A stretch of DNA of 64,000 nucleotides from Calliopsis andreniformis. Lineage: Eukaryota; Arthropoda; Insecta; Hymenoptera; Andrenidae. This document shows positions 11,231-23,014 of this stretch, piece by piece. How positions within the stretch are numbered: the stretch's first letter is position 1; each line of letters starts with the position of its first letter. Made by a program: the position numbers and the translations under genes. The notes under the pieces were generated by a model. The model was not told where the DNA came from, searched no databases, and was given only the letters and a program-made list of their open reading frames with translations. The stretch is taken from NCBI RefSeq assembly GCF_051401765.1, contig NC_135071.1, positions 5,868,961 through 5,932,960 of the forward strand, in the 5' to 3' direction.

Positions 11231-13549
11231 TTTGTAATGTACCACTGTTAAAACACTAATTCAAAATGTAGTGAAAATTTTCTTGTATTCCATGCTTGGG
11301 TAGTATTTAAATAAAATATTTGAAAAATGATTATTTAAGTAATATATTATTTTAAATTAATTATGTGCTAGTTTATTTGAATAAGAAAATGGTTTTTTTA
11401 ATTATTACATTATTTAGTTATTAAATTATATAATTTTGTGTTTTATTTGAGATTTTTGAATGAATGTTTCCTGAAATGATTTCTCAAATAATTTCTGATT
11501 CTACTTTGTTAGAGTGCCATAGTATTTCACGCACATAAACTCATAGGTACATATTATCCAATGATAAATATTTATACAAATGTTTGAATTTAGAAGATAT
11601 TTAAAAACAAACACAGTTACATGATGAAACTTCCCGAATTCTAAATTTAATAATCGATTGTAGTAAAATAAAAATTAATTCATTCAATGTAATCTTACTA
11701 GAACGTTTTATCGTGAGATTAGCTGTTATCTTATCTAAATGAAGTAATTTAAAAACACTCTTAGAAAATTATTTATTTCAATCCTAATACAAAACAAAGT
11801 TATTTTTTCTACGTTATTTTTAAGTTGAAAATAAGTAACCATGATAGCAAGCAGATATGATCCATTATTTCAAATTATTAATTTTTACTTTTATTTTAAA
11901 TCATATTTGTCCAAGATTAATAGTTCTTAATCTTAGTACAGCACATAGCAAAAATCATGGATAATCAAGATTATACTATAATAAGTATAAAATTTCATCA
12001 TGTAAATGGAAATGATTAGATGATCTATTTTGTCACATAAATCAGTTGTAACCAATGACCATATTTATAAAAAATTGTACACTTTGGAAAAGTAGATTAA
12101 ATTACTTCAGAAAATTAAAAATAACAGAAATTTTTGTCAATTTATATATTTCATAACTATTACTTGGAATTACTTTAATTAATGATTACTTTAATTATTA
12201 TTTCTTAGATACCGTAATTTTGCTTAAATCACGAACAAGATAAGATTGCTGCATGAATTGTTTAAATGTATCGCAATTGTCATATGTTACAAATTACATC
12301 TATATGGAGTAATATGTTCGAACGTTCCTTTGTCAATATAGTTAAACAATTTATTACATTGCGTTGTACAATAAACCAAAAATAATGCATAGGGCGTGGC
12401 TCAGGTACATGAACCTTAACCAAACACTTAGCCTAGGTAGATCAGTAACGATCGAATTCCCTAGTTCGTCTTTGTGACACTAGATGGTCGCTGGACATGA
12501 TCTCTCTGCTCCGGGACAGGGAAAAATCACAATTCGATTCAATAGAAAAAAAATTTGATAAAAATATCTCTAGATCACTTCATCCTACTTTTTTCCTATT
12601 TGAGATAGTTTTTATGGTTCAGTGTGCACTAAAATATACTTTCAACGTTAATAAACGTGAATGGTCCACCATTAATGCAATAATAAATATTTATCTGTAA
12701 AGTTATCCATACGAACTGTTATCGAGTATTAATTATTGTGACTATTCGAATTTAATGTGAGAAACACTGACAAGCTGATACGCTGACCATGTAATACACA
12801 AAAAAATAACAAGTAAAGACAATCAGAGTGATATTTCAAAGTTTGATGAGACTTTGTTCAATGCAATTACTGATCACTACCTTTTTTCTTGCAAGAATTA
12901 AATTCCAGAAGTATAATACAAGCGATTTCTGAAAGCAATAAGGTTGCTAAGTTACACTCACGTCATGACTGTGGGCGAGAGTTTCAAAACCTGTAGGTCA
13001 TAAAGCGTGAATACTAAATTTTGATTACGTACATTGTTTTTGCTCTTGTTTTCATTATGATGATTTCACTGTCTTATTGGTTTCATCATATTTTTCAATG
13101 TAGTCATAAAATAGGAGGTTGTACCTGTTACAAATAATTATTCAAAGTGTTACATATTTTCTTGCAATTTTACATTCAGATTAAATTGCTGTTATAATTA
13201 TAATCCTTAGAAAATGTTTTTGTATTTACATACACAATTACAAATTGTAATGAGTATTATTTTACTGTTCTCCTTGCTAAATATAAATTTTCGATGTCTT
13301 TTTACATAATATTATTGAAATGTCAAGACCGTCCTTTAAGCAACTAGAACTCTTAAAAATTGTAATAGTGTTAAAGTTATGTTTCGCGTGAATGAAAATA
13401 ATAAACAAAGCAGCAAACTTATAGCAAGACAATATTGTAAAAATCAGGAATCTCAAAAATTGCAGTGGTGCTCTAATTTTGCTCAAATTATACACTGTAC
13501 CTTGGATTTTCTAGATTAGAAGTTGGCATGTCAAGCCAATATTATAGTA

Positions 13550-13612
13550 CAGTGCCTCGATATAAGCTCGTGACTTAAAATCCGTTACGAGTTTACAAGG
13601 TGTACGAAATTC
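13550..13612 (+). repeat. Solo pogo-like transposon terminus, second type
   Basis: CAGTGCCTCGATATAAGCTC preceded by TA has the layout of a pogo/Tigger-type end, but no matching right end is visible. Confidence 0.35.
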
Positions 13613-14848
13613 GTGTGAAACATTAGTTAATACTTCAGAAACTTAAATTCGTGTTTTTAAAAATGAGGGTCAATTTCAATGAAAGAATAATTCCAAGAAA
13701 ACGTGAGCGTGTCATCAAGCTTGTATTTAGATGACAATGTACGCTTTTATTATTACAAAATATATTTTTATGTATCTATTACTATGAAAACCGGAGTTTA
13801 GATTACCTATTCCTTTGTTAAAACCATACAATATACAAGAAAATTTTAAGTCGGGGATTCATTTTACAAAAAGGTTAAGTGTAGAAAAATTTAGTTTTTA
13901 GTGTCAGTTACTTCTGACTTCAATAATAGTGAAATATGTTCTTTCTTCTGTTTTTGACATATAGATACATAATTTTATTATATTACGATATATTCGCAAT
14001 AGTATTTTGTTTAATTAGTATACAGTGAGATCCATATACATATGTAAAAGCTACTATTTTGTGTTGACATTGATAATTCGCGACTGTAACTTGATATTGC
14101 TGATTCAATAGCCTATTCTTGATGATTTTTGTTTTTCTTGATTATTCTGTATTATAACATTGTTAAATAGTAGTATGTGTACATATTACATATTCAAGAC
14201 ATATTCAAATTTAACGAAATATATATGCATGTATATTTTTAGAAATTATAAAAGTTTTATAATCGTTGTCATATGTTATTAACTCGTAACAATATGTTTT
14301 GTATTTTAAAAAAATATTATTTTAAGTCCAATATTTACTTAAAATTCAAATTAGTGGTAATTTCGAAGAGTTCATAATAATTTGATTACCCTCTATATAC
14401 TCAGGTATATGTAGAGGCTTTAACATTAAAGGAAGAACTCTGGTGAGAAGAGATAGTGGTAATGCACAAAGGATACCCAAAGAAAGATATGTTTCCGTTT
14501 CGATTGGTGGCACACAATCACATTCCTTCACACCCATAGACGTGAAATCCAAACAAACCTGCTCACGTAGTTTAAACAAGAACCGTGACGAATAACAATA
14601 TTGTAAAGATGGTAGTACTCTTCCATAGTGACTTTCGCGATAGAAGAAATAACGGAAAGGTTTGAACCCAACATGCGTGCGAATACTTCAAATATATACA
14701 GAGTGTCCGAAAAGTGTACATACAGTACCTTATTTTTACACTTGTGCACTGATAAGATAGCTATTACGTGCAAGGACAATCGAACACTATTTATCGCATA
14801 AAATAGTGTAAATTAATTTGCATTTTCGTATAAAAATTTATGGATACC

Positions 14849-15589
14849 TTAAGGGATTACATCCATCTAAAAAACCGTAGAAAACTTACGAGCTGAAGAA
14901 TGTGACAGAAAACTGTCAGTGGAAATGATGCTAAATGTTTTTTAACTGTAAAATACATCTCTTAGCTATGTTATCTTGAATTTTAACAAAGAAATATTAT
15001 TAATTTAAGGAGATATTGTTATCAGTAAGAGACGTGCTTTTTGATCAGCAAAGAGCGGTAGGCATTCCCTAGACCAAATAATACATTTAAAAGCAAAAAG
15101 CTGATATTAAAATAGAATATTTTAATGATATTAAATATAGATAAAATTTAGTAGTCCTTGACGATCTCACTTTTTAAAATTTTATTTCCAAGTCTTCAAT
15201 AATTAAAAAAAGAATGATTTTTCTATCGAAATTTCATACTTCCACTTTACACGACTGCCATTTTGTAATAAAATGCAAAATTAAAATTTCAAGATCATCA
15301 AGAACTTCTAAATTTCATTTATTTTTAATAAATAAAATTTATTTTTAATAAATGAAATTTGGTTTTTTAGGTTAGAGAATGTCAACCAGCAAACGTTTAA
15401 AAAAATACATCTCGTACTGATGGCAATATTTTCTTTAGTTAATATTTTTTCATGAAGGATAATATAGTTAAAAGATGTACCTTTTAATAGAAAAACATTT
15501 GGTATCATTTTCACTGATAGTTCTTTTTTTTTTAAATTCTTGAATTTATAAGTTTCTTGAGAATCTCTAGGTGTATGTAACCCCTTTAA
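14849..15589. mobile_element. Inverted-repeat element, 0.74 kb, TTAAGGG-TTACAT ends
   Basis: The left end TTAAGGGATTACATCCATCT at 14849 pairs with AGGTGTATGTAACCCCTTTA ending near 15589. Inside, GAAATGATGCTAAATG (14922-14937) mirrors CATTTGGTATCATTTTC (15497-15513), and the T(A)ACTGTAAAATACATCT block mirrors AGATGTACCTTTTAATAG. A shorter inner inverted pair, GTCCTTGACGAT and ATCATCAAGAAC, lies at about 15153 and 15294. A one-armed copy of the same family is at 35001-35425. The 105-codon minus ORF at 15308-15625 runs along the arm and is not regarded as a gene. Confidence 0.7.
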
Positions 15590-17423
15590 ATAGTAGAGGA
15601 AAGTGATCAAATCTGGACTCCTCACCCTATGTCAGACTCCCGCTTTATTTCGTTAAATATGTGTTGCGCTTAAACGATGAATACATAGTATAACTATTTG
15701 AGAATAGCGGCATAAAATAATGCAATCACATACATTCATTTTTTATTCAGTTTTAGTGAATGTTTATTACCATTATCATTTTTATGATTTCGTGAAATTT
15801 GTTTCATTGTATCTTCTCTACGACATAATTTGATTTCTAAATTGTTAGGTATTAGTTTCTCGCTTATAGTTTGTGCAGATATACAATACTTGAAAGTCCT
15901 CAATGACCGACAACGTCAGTTACCTGCATGTTTTATTAGGGATTTTTGTGGTTAGATTATTATACTGAGGCATGAATTAAGTGACTACGTGGTGCAATAA
16001 TTGGGCCCATGTAAAATGATCCAGAGCAGAAAAAAATAAATATATTTGCGACTTTTGTACCCAAAATGAACAAAGAAAGTTTTGGAATTTATCGTAAATA
16101 AATCATTGTGTTACATAACAAAAATCTATTTTTATTTTCTCCACGAAAAACATTTGTGTCATATTTGACACTTTTTAGTAAATTCGAAAATGTTTTTTAT
16201 TGTAATTTTTTATATGAGTTCTATCAAGGCAGATTTTTAGATAATTAATCACAGAATCTTTTGCCGCCCAAACATTAATTTTAACGTTAACGGTAAGAAA
16301 ATTATACAAGAAAACCCAATTGAGGATCAGACTTCAATCATTTTTTTCTATAGTAACTGCACGAATATTGAATAAATCTTTAATATTAATTTATTCGAAT
16401 GTGAAGGTTCGTACAAAAAAAAAGTTACTCTATATTTTGATTTATTTTTAACATAATACACGTGTTAACACGTAACACAAATTCGTTGACACTATGTATA
16501 ATGGAAGAGCTGGACAGAGCAAACCAATATTTACGAAACTATGAAACTTTTCAAAACTAGACAAGACATTTTATTTTAAAATATTTACTTATCATCAAAC
16601 ACTGAAATTCTTACGTGTCATATAAGAAATAAGGATGTAAGAAAATAAGAAATCAACTAACTCTTCAATTAACTCTTAAGTTAATAGAAAAGTATTTTAT
16701 TTAAGAGATTTCTCCGAAAGAAAAGAAAAAATCGTCAGATACTGTCAATGTGCTACGTACAATTTCAAGAAAGATAAGAGATAGACAAAAGAGAAAAGAG
16801 AAAACTAGAAAAGAAATTAGGAAAGAAACAAGATTTTACAGTAGAAATTGGAATGTCGAATGATACTTTTCGTGCTTTAAAATTGTGCACAATGAAGTTA
16901 TTATCTAATTATGCTAAATAAACGTTATGTTGGAATCAAGTATTGTTTACGTCTTAAATTCACTTTGTTTCATTTTTGTTTAATAAGAAATTATCATTTA
17001 CATCTCATTTTAACATTTATTTTAGCTTAGAACAACTTTTCCAATCAATTTATGAAAAATACATGGGTGGCATTTCTTGGATTACTTTCCGCAATTTTGT
17101 GTAAATTGTAAATTCTCATAGATGGAAAAAAGATTAAAGATTAAAATTAAATTTCGAATCAATGTGTTCTGAACAGTGCACAAGTATTAATAAGCACTGC
17201 ATGTGATATTATTTATTAAGTAACCTTTGTGAAACAAATTTGTTGTTTGTGGTTAAAAAAAAAGTTTTGGAGTTGTTAAGTGAAAATTAGAGTTGCAGAA
17301 TAGCATTAGTGCAGAGTCTACAGAAAGAAGAAATTATATCTACCGAAAAAATTTCAGTGTGTTAGTAAATAGTCTACTTTACTTTTTATTCAATAAACAC
17401 GTTTTATAATTCATAAACTTTAA
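15590..17423. other. Unassigned AT-rich DNA
   Basis: No gene or repeat partner was recognised. Confidence 0.35.
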
Positions 17424-17628
17424 AGGTGCGTCTATACCAGCGTTCGCAACCCGTTCGTGAACAGTACGGAAATTAACCCTCGGAAGGCGAACGTTGGGTC
17501 AAAAGTGACCCTGAGTCCGCTGGCACTGCACATAAATGTAAAACAGTTCGCTGTTCGAGGGTTCAGGGTGGCGAAAAGTGCGCAAGCATTATTTGCGAAC
17601 TGTTTGCTGATGTACACCTAACTTTACA
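17424..17628. repeat. Putative GC-richer MITE, AGGTG ends
   Basis: The block stands out as GC-rich within AT-rich DNA. It begins AGGTGCGTCTATACCAGCG and ends, read on the other strand, TAGGTGTACATCAGC, followed by GTTCGCAA in both arms. The TATACCAGCGTTCGC motif links it to 2321-2486. Because of the high CG content it yields small ORFs (61 codons, minus) that I do not take as genes. Confidence 0.4.
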
Positions 17629-19956
17629 TTAGCATTAATATATTACTGAACTTCATATTATCTGTTATATCTACAACTATAGTTGGTTTTTTATTTTTTG
17701 TATGATTAGTTATTTAGCCTCACTAGAAGTATTGCTTTGCTTACAATTTTGTTACTGACAATGTGTTGGATTAAACAAGCGAGATAAACAGATTTGTTTC
17801 CTTTGTATACACTATGTAATGAATATCGAAATTTGTTTTTCAAGTATCAGTCTTTTCCAGAGTAAACCTTATTGTTTTTATTCAATTTGTAAATATTACT
17901 CAATTATTCATTCATCGTTTCATTATATTTTTTAATAAAATGTAAGTGAAATCATAAATTGTTCATGTTTTATTGTATGCACTTTTTCTGTAGCATATAG
18001 CTTGATTGCACGTTACAGTGATACAATTTCACCAATTGTAACCTTTTTACCATTTCTTCCAAAGTAATTAAAAATCATAATCACTGTTTCAAGTATTAAT
18101 TTATTGTAGGCGGCAAATAAGACCCTATACTGCATAAAAAGAATTGAAGCAAAAGCGCGTTTTGTCATTTTTTATAAGCAAATTAAGTATGTATGTCAAT
18201 TTTTAACAATTTTTGAGAAACGAAGGCGATCTTTAATGTTTTAAGCTAAACAGAATGCTACATATTTAGACAAAACAAATTTAGGCAATTGGCAACGGGA
18301 TGGTGATACTTCCCCGACAACGAACAGATAGTTTATTATGAGATCTCATAATTTTTTATTTTCAGTGTTGAAAGGGGTATATGAGAAAAAAGTTGTTACC
18401 AATAGTATTTCTTCGTAACGAGCTTAAAAATTAATATTCAAATTTTGTGTATCTGCCCAAATGTTTTGAAAATTAATTGTAAACTACCATGTCAAATTTC
18501 TTGAAATTCTGATAACCCAGTCTAAAGATATAGAGCAATATAAACGCTGCACACAAAGCATACACGCGTGCGCACATTCATACATACAGAATTTAGTCAT
18601 CAGTTTTTTAGTATTTTTGGATTTGATATTTTGGACCTTGCAGTAAAGCTACCTAATACCATTTAATTTGTGTCGGAAACATTTTTCGATATGATTAACA
18701 GTTTCGAAAAATTTCAGGTTCTAATCTTAGATGACTTGCTCTGCATATTATTTAAAATAAATATGATCCCTTACGTCATTTTCAATGAAAATGAACTTTT
18801 CTTCAACGTGCCTCTAAAATTTTGAGGTTATGGCATGTATCTATTTTTCACTGAGCCCCTCATTTGACTGATAGCAATAATCTGCTATCATAATAGTCAG
18901 AAAAGTAATATAGTTAGTTTCGAGGTAATAGAAGATCAAGAATGAAAGAGAATTCGGATATTTCGTACCATTGTATTTATTAGTATTTATTATCAATAGG
19001 GTTAAAGCGAATTTATGAATTTAGACTTCATACTTTGGATGTGCATCACGGATAATTTAGCCACAGTAAAAAGTGTAAAAGTTGTTTTCGTCTTTACTTT
19101 TGATGAAATGCATAGATGATTCATTCGTAGTGCAGTGGCAGTGACAAGTCTGAACGTGTCTCATCGTGTCCAGGAACAAGTGATCAGCTGCGCCTATCGA
19201 TTTAGAATTTATTTGAAACCTAGCGAAATTAATTCAATTATCGAATTGGTGAAGAGGCGAATTTGAACTTTTCACTTTAGATCATCATCGCGGATTCTAA
19301 CATAGGACTCTTCTAACATAGACACTTTCGATATTTTATACAAACCGAATTATTATAGATATAGACAGATGCTTTAGATGGTTTTGGAGGAAATGTCTTT
19401 AAGTTTAAATTGCACCTTTTATGCACACATAAGCATATTTCAATGCGATAACTCAATTCTAACCAAACATGGTGGAGCGTATTCTTGTCGACTGTTTATA
19501 CCTATAAAAGTTTGGTTTACATAAAATACTGAAAGTGTCTATTTTTTTGTAGTCAAGTAACTCCAAGTTTTTGAGAATCACCCTTATATAGGTACAGGGG
19601 TAAGAAAAATGAGATGAAAATATCGTATTGAAAAATTCCACCAATGTTATATTAAATAGTTATAATTAAAATACGAGTCGAGGATTACACGATATTGTTC
19701 TGTTTCTTAGTTCAGAAAGAAATATAATATTTACGTAATATACACATGTTATATGTTGACGTAAGCTATCTTTACTGTTCTGAAACCGTTCAGTACGTCT
19801 ACGAATCACACATAATAGAATAAAGTTGATTTCAGTTTCTGTTCTTGCAAAAAACAATATACAATCTCCAAAGTATACGCAGTACAGTAATACTCCGACT
19901 TACGTCAATTCACGACTTGTAATGTTATTGAAACTTCCGCAAGTAATTAAATTCAT
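17629..19956. other. Unassigned AT-rich DNA
   Basis: No coding exon was seen. A short CA/TG-rich patch (ACACGCGTGCGCACATTCA near 18562) resembles a decayed microsatellite. Confidence 0.35.
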
Positions 19957-20465
19957 CCTAACAAAAAAACTTCAAAAAAGTAAAAAAATTACGCAAAGTG
20001 CAAGAAAAAGTCGATACTGTGTCACAAAAAGATATAAAATCGAAATGAGCTGCAAGTACATAAAGGTGCTTTTCAACTACACTTAACATGACACAACTAT
20101 GCACAGCTAAAATGCTGTGCTCAACTTGGCGTGGCCAGGCAAGGTATTCTCAGATCATCAATACCATACATTCTCTCGCAGGTTTTCAGATAATTTGTGA
20201 ATTTAAAACTCTGACAATATGCGTAGATTTTCATTATGTTGCATTTTAAAATATTTATAAGATCATTTATTGACATTAATACCATGTCTTTCACAGACGT
20301 GCAACTAACTCATCAATTTAAATAAAGTTTTAACACATAGCGTAGTTGGAAAACACCTTTATGTGCTTGCAGCTCATTTCAATTTCACATCTTTTTGTGA
20401 CACAGTACCGACTTTTTCATGTACTTGGAGTAATTTTTTTACTTTTTTGAAGTTTTTTGTTAGGA
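19957..20465. repeat. Inverted repeat, 124-bp arms, 261-bp spacer
   Basis: Bases 19957-20080 are the reverse complement of 20342-20465 with scattered substitutions and no net indel: for example GTGTCACAAAAAGAT against ATCTTTTTGTGACAC, and GAAATGAGCTGCAAG against CTTGCAGCTCATTTC. On the minus strand the right copy belongs to a 78-codon open frame (20374-20610) ending KKVKKLLQVHEKVGTVSQKD, directly downstream of the protease-like ORF; the left copy encodes a frameshifted version of the same peptide. The arms may be termini of a transposon or a local inverted duplication. Confidence 0.7.
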
Positions 20466-20610
20466 TCTCACTTCTTTTTACAAAGATAATTTTCATAGGG
20501 AATGACCTCAGATAATTTTTAATATTATATTTTATACAATAAAATATACAAAATGCTGTTTGCATATTTATCGTGCACAAACATCCGCAGTTTAGTAATA
20601 ACAACCACAA

Positions 20611-21123
20611 TTAACACCTTGCGAAGTAAAATATGTATGCATTTTTAGTATTTTGTGACCAAGCTTGCTTTTTTACTCGTAAATAATCAACGGATACCCA
20701 CGTTGTGCCCTTACCCCTTACCATACTCGTGTAATGGTCATCGGCAATACTTTTACCATGATGGAAAATCGCTGCTTTAAGTTTATAACAGTGATCTCCC
20801 ATTTGTATTTTAGTAGTAGGTATTGCTTTGATGTAGAAATTTTCCACGTTTGTTGTTCCACTACTATTGTGATCGAACAAAAGTAATTTTGCAATAAGAA
20901 TTTGTTTGGAAGCAGTTATACTGACTTTCTCCATTATGTTTGTATTTGAACTATTACAATTATTGCAAGGATCTGTCAAATTTATCCATCCTGTGAAATT
21001 ATGTTTTATTATGTCTTGAAATTCAAATGATTTTTTTAACATCTTGGGCAGTGCAAGGTGTACCACACAATTTATACTGATAGTAGTACTTGTATAATTA
21101 TATTTGTTGTAATAACCATACAT
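20611..21123 (-). CDS. USP-like cysteine protease domain, C-terminal half (partial)
   Basis: The 170-codon frame has a PCNNC cysteine pair near residue 52, then a segment HCYKLKAAIFHHGKSIADDH followed by YTSMVRG, then TTWVSVDYLRV and NAYIFYFAR. The order (Y-L-A-I-HxG-HYT, W, D-V, AYI-Y) is that of the C-terminal half of ubiquitin-specific proteases, where the His of HYT is the catalytic base; here the residue before it is Asp in place of the usual Gly, and the D of the later DD pair reads DY. The N-terminal half with the catalytic Cys is absent, since the frame is closed just upstream. It may be a captured or retrotransposed host fragment, or part of a transposon that encodes such a protease; the neighbouring inverted repeat favours the second. 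Intact function is unlikely. Confidence 0.55.
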   Translation of the reverse strand: MYGYYNKYNYTSTTISINCVVHLALPKMLKKSFEFQDIIKHNFTGWINLTDPCNNCNSSNTNIMEKVSITASKQILIAKLLLFDHNSSGTTNVENFYIKAIPTTKIQMGDHCYKLKAAIFHHGKSIADDHYTSMVRGKGTTWVSVDYLRVKKQAWSQNTKNAYIFYFARC

Positions 21124-21279
21124 TTCTATCGTAATTTTTCTTCGAATATTTATTATATCAACATTTGAAATTTCTGTTGCATTACAGAAAAAAAATTTAT
21201 CAACTAGTTAATTACAAACTGAAAGCAGTTAAAACAATGGAATGATAATGTTTTAAATGAGAATTCTGGCTGCAATTTG

Positions 21280-21480
21280 TTAGAACATATTTCGTACAAG
21301 CATGGCACAAGTTTTCAAAAACTTGTGCGAATGAAGATGCTTCTCCGTTCTATAACCTTCTGCTACAGATAACCTCCCTGTCGGTGCGTCCGAAATGTCA
21401 TTCGACACTTGGCAGGTTCTCTTTCCAATGACGGCCGCCGAGCCCTGCCGAATGATCCCGAAAGTCGACGAACGAAACAT
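21280..21480 (-). other. GC-richer patch with short open frame, not assigned
   Basis: 21320-21480 is distinctly richer in GC than its surroundings and contains motifs such as GACGGCCGCCGAGCCCTGCC. Minus-strand frames here (66 and 71 codons) read GLGGRHWKE in one frame and RQGSAAVIGKR in another; neither is recognised. It may be a decayed retroelement or exon fragment. Confidence 0.25.
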
Positions 21481-21818
21481 GTGTTAGTTTCTTTTGGCTG
21501 AATGCGTGCGTGTAATGTGTAGACGTATTATGTTGACGAAAATTTGCCTGAATAAGAAGAATCAGAAGAAAACTCGTACAATTTCTGACAGATTCATGAC
21601 ATGATATTATCATATCTCTGTCATACGTGGACCAATTTTATTGATTTTGATCTCATTGCAAAGCTCAGATGCGGTTTACATAAAAAAATGCTTTTAAATT
21701 TGGAAAATATTGCCTGTGTGATGAGATATTAATGAAATAAGTTTAAGTTAAGGTTGGAATAGCCAATCCTCGAGTAAAGATACACGGCAGCGACAGTCGA
21801 CATATATGTATAGATATA

Positions 21819-23014
21819 CAGGGTGTTACTTCATGTACTTGGCGTCGAGACGTTACCGCGTGTCTAGATGTTCACAACCAGCACTTCTTGTTTTTCATTT
21901 CCTGCCAGGTTTCAGTGAAAAAAGGCGCAATATATTTTGTTTTGTATCTCTATATACTTGTACAGGATGTTCGACGACAGGCGTCAGAAAAAGGGACGAT
22001 TCTACATGTTAAAGTAAGAAGAAACTAAAGATAGATGAAATTGCATTTTAGTCTTCATTTCAAAGTTAGAGAAGTCCGTAACACTGTAGGCTTTGGGCCA
22101 AAGAGAATTTTGTAAAAAATTTATTTATGAAATTAAAATTTATGTAAAAAAAGTTATAGAATAAATTGATTTATTATTACAATGATAATTACACACTAGT
22201 ATTATTATATTAAATTATAATAATGCTTGTACTTCATAAACAAATAAATTAGGCAATAAGTTTTTAGCACCTCCAAATGATAATTTTCTGAAAATAGAAT
22301 TGTGAATAACTAAATTGTTTAAAAAATAATTAAATATAACTACTACCCCCCCTATTAGATATTTGATGAGAAAATATCTAAAATACGTGTAAAATGTGTC
22401 TGACTTGGGATTTATTTTAGTACAATACTTTGCTGTGTCTTCCTGACTAATGTACACCTGCAATAAGTTCCAAGTCAGGTATATTTCATGCGAATTTTAG
22501 ACGTTCCAACGCAGAAATGAAGTCCCAAGCACAATTTCGTTATTCTTAAACTTTGCCCTATTTTTCCACATAAAATCAACTCTTAAAACTGACACTTGTT
22601 GGTGAATAGTCTCTAAGAAGTGTTCACTAAGGGGTTCACTAACACTTCCATTAAGAGGTGATATTTTAAATGCGTTGTCATTTAAAATTTGTAAAACTAA
22701 AAACCATATACGATTCAACAATGTACAGAAATTGTAAAAATGCATTATAAATATAAAGAAAGTTGCGCACAAACAGTCCGTAAATTTCGCGGTATTTTTG
22801 GTCGGTGTGAAATTTCTTCTTAATTCGCAATTGTGAAGCTTATCCGAAAATTTGAAAAAAAAACCAGCCAAATTAGTGATATTGAACCTAGAAACCATAC
22901 TTGGCTGAGAATGTCGGAGAAAACTCGGGTTTGTGCATTTCGAGATGTTTGCAACAATTGAGTGGGTGTTCGTCTAGAATCTAGAAGAAGGACGCCAAAT
23001 TTGTGTTTGTAGTT
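21819..23014 (+). mobile_element. DUF4817-type (mariner-like) transposon, 5' part
   Basis: Two transposon-type termini lie close together: TATACAGGGTGTTAC at 21816 and TACAGGATGTTCGACGACAG at 21961. From the second one the layout is a non-coding leader containing ATTGCATTTTAGTCTTCATT then TCAAAGTTAGAGAA, and AAATACGTGTAAAATGTGTC, followed by a helix-turn-helix transposase fragment. The leader motif (TGCATTTGAGGC-TC-TTTCAGAGTTA) recurs at 31890 and marks the same family. No DDE half or right terminus follows, so the copy is 3'-truncated. Confidence 0.6.
22719..23014 (+). pseudogene. Transposase N-terminal helix-turn-helix (DUF4817-like) fragment
   Basis: The plus-strand frame reads EIVKMHYKYKESCAQTVRKF, then RGIFGRCEISS, an in-frame stop, FAIVKLIRKFEKKTSQISDI and MSEKTRV. 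This fits the layout of the helix-turn-helix DUF4817 domain found at the N terminus of many insect transposases: an initial helix ending in a short loop, a second helix T-RKFR--FGR, then AI-KLI-KFE-TGS. Stops interrupt the frame inside the domain and at CNN, and the frame closes at about 23012. The overlapping 133-codon ORF on the minus strand (22497-22898) is a shadow of this fragment. Confidence 0.7.

Larger units (their letters stand above)
10944..14848. other. Mostly unassigned AT-rich DNA with two solo pogo-like ends
   Basis: No protein-coding exon was recognised. CAGTAGAATCTCGATTAACC at 11159 and CAGTGCCTCGATATAAGC at 13550 both resemble pogo/Tigger-type termini but have no partner nearby. 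A small GC-richer patch at 12390-12530 has no recognised content. ACAGAGTGTCCGAAAAGTG at 14699 resembles the TACAGGGTGTTC-type end of mariner-like elements. Confidence 0.4.

Noticed and set aside
15308..15625. 105-codon minus frame
   Set aside because: Lies along the arm of a MITE-like element and runs past its end; no domain.
22497..22898. 133-codon minus-strand open frame
   Set aside because: It overlaps antisense to the DUF4817-like transposase fragment, which has recognisable domain layout; the minus frame has none.
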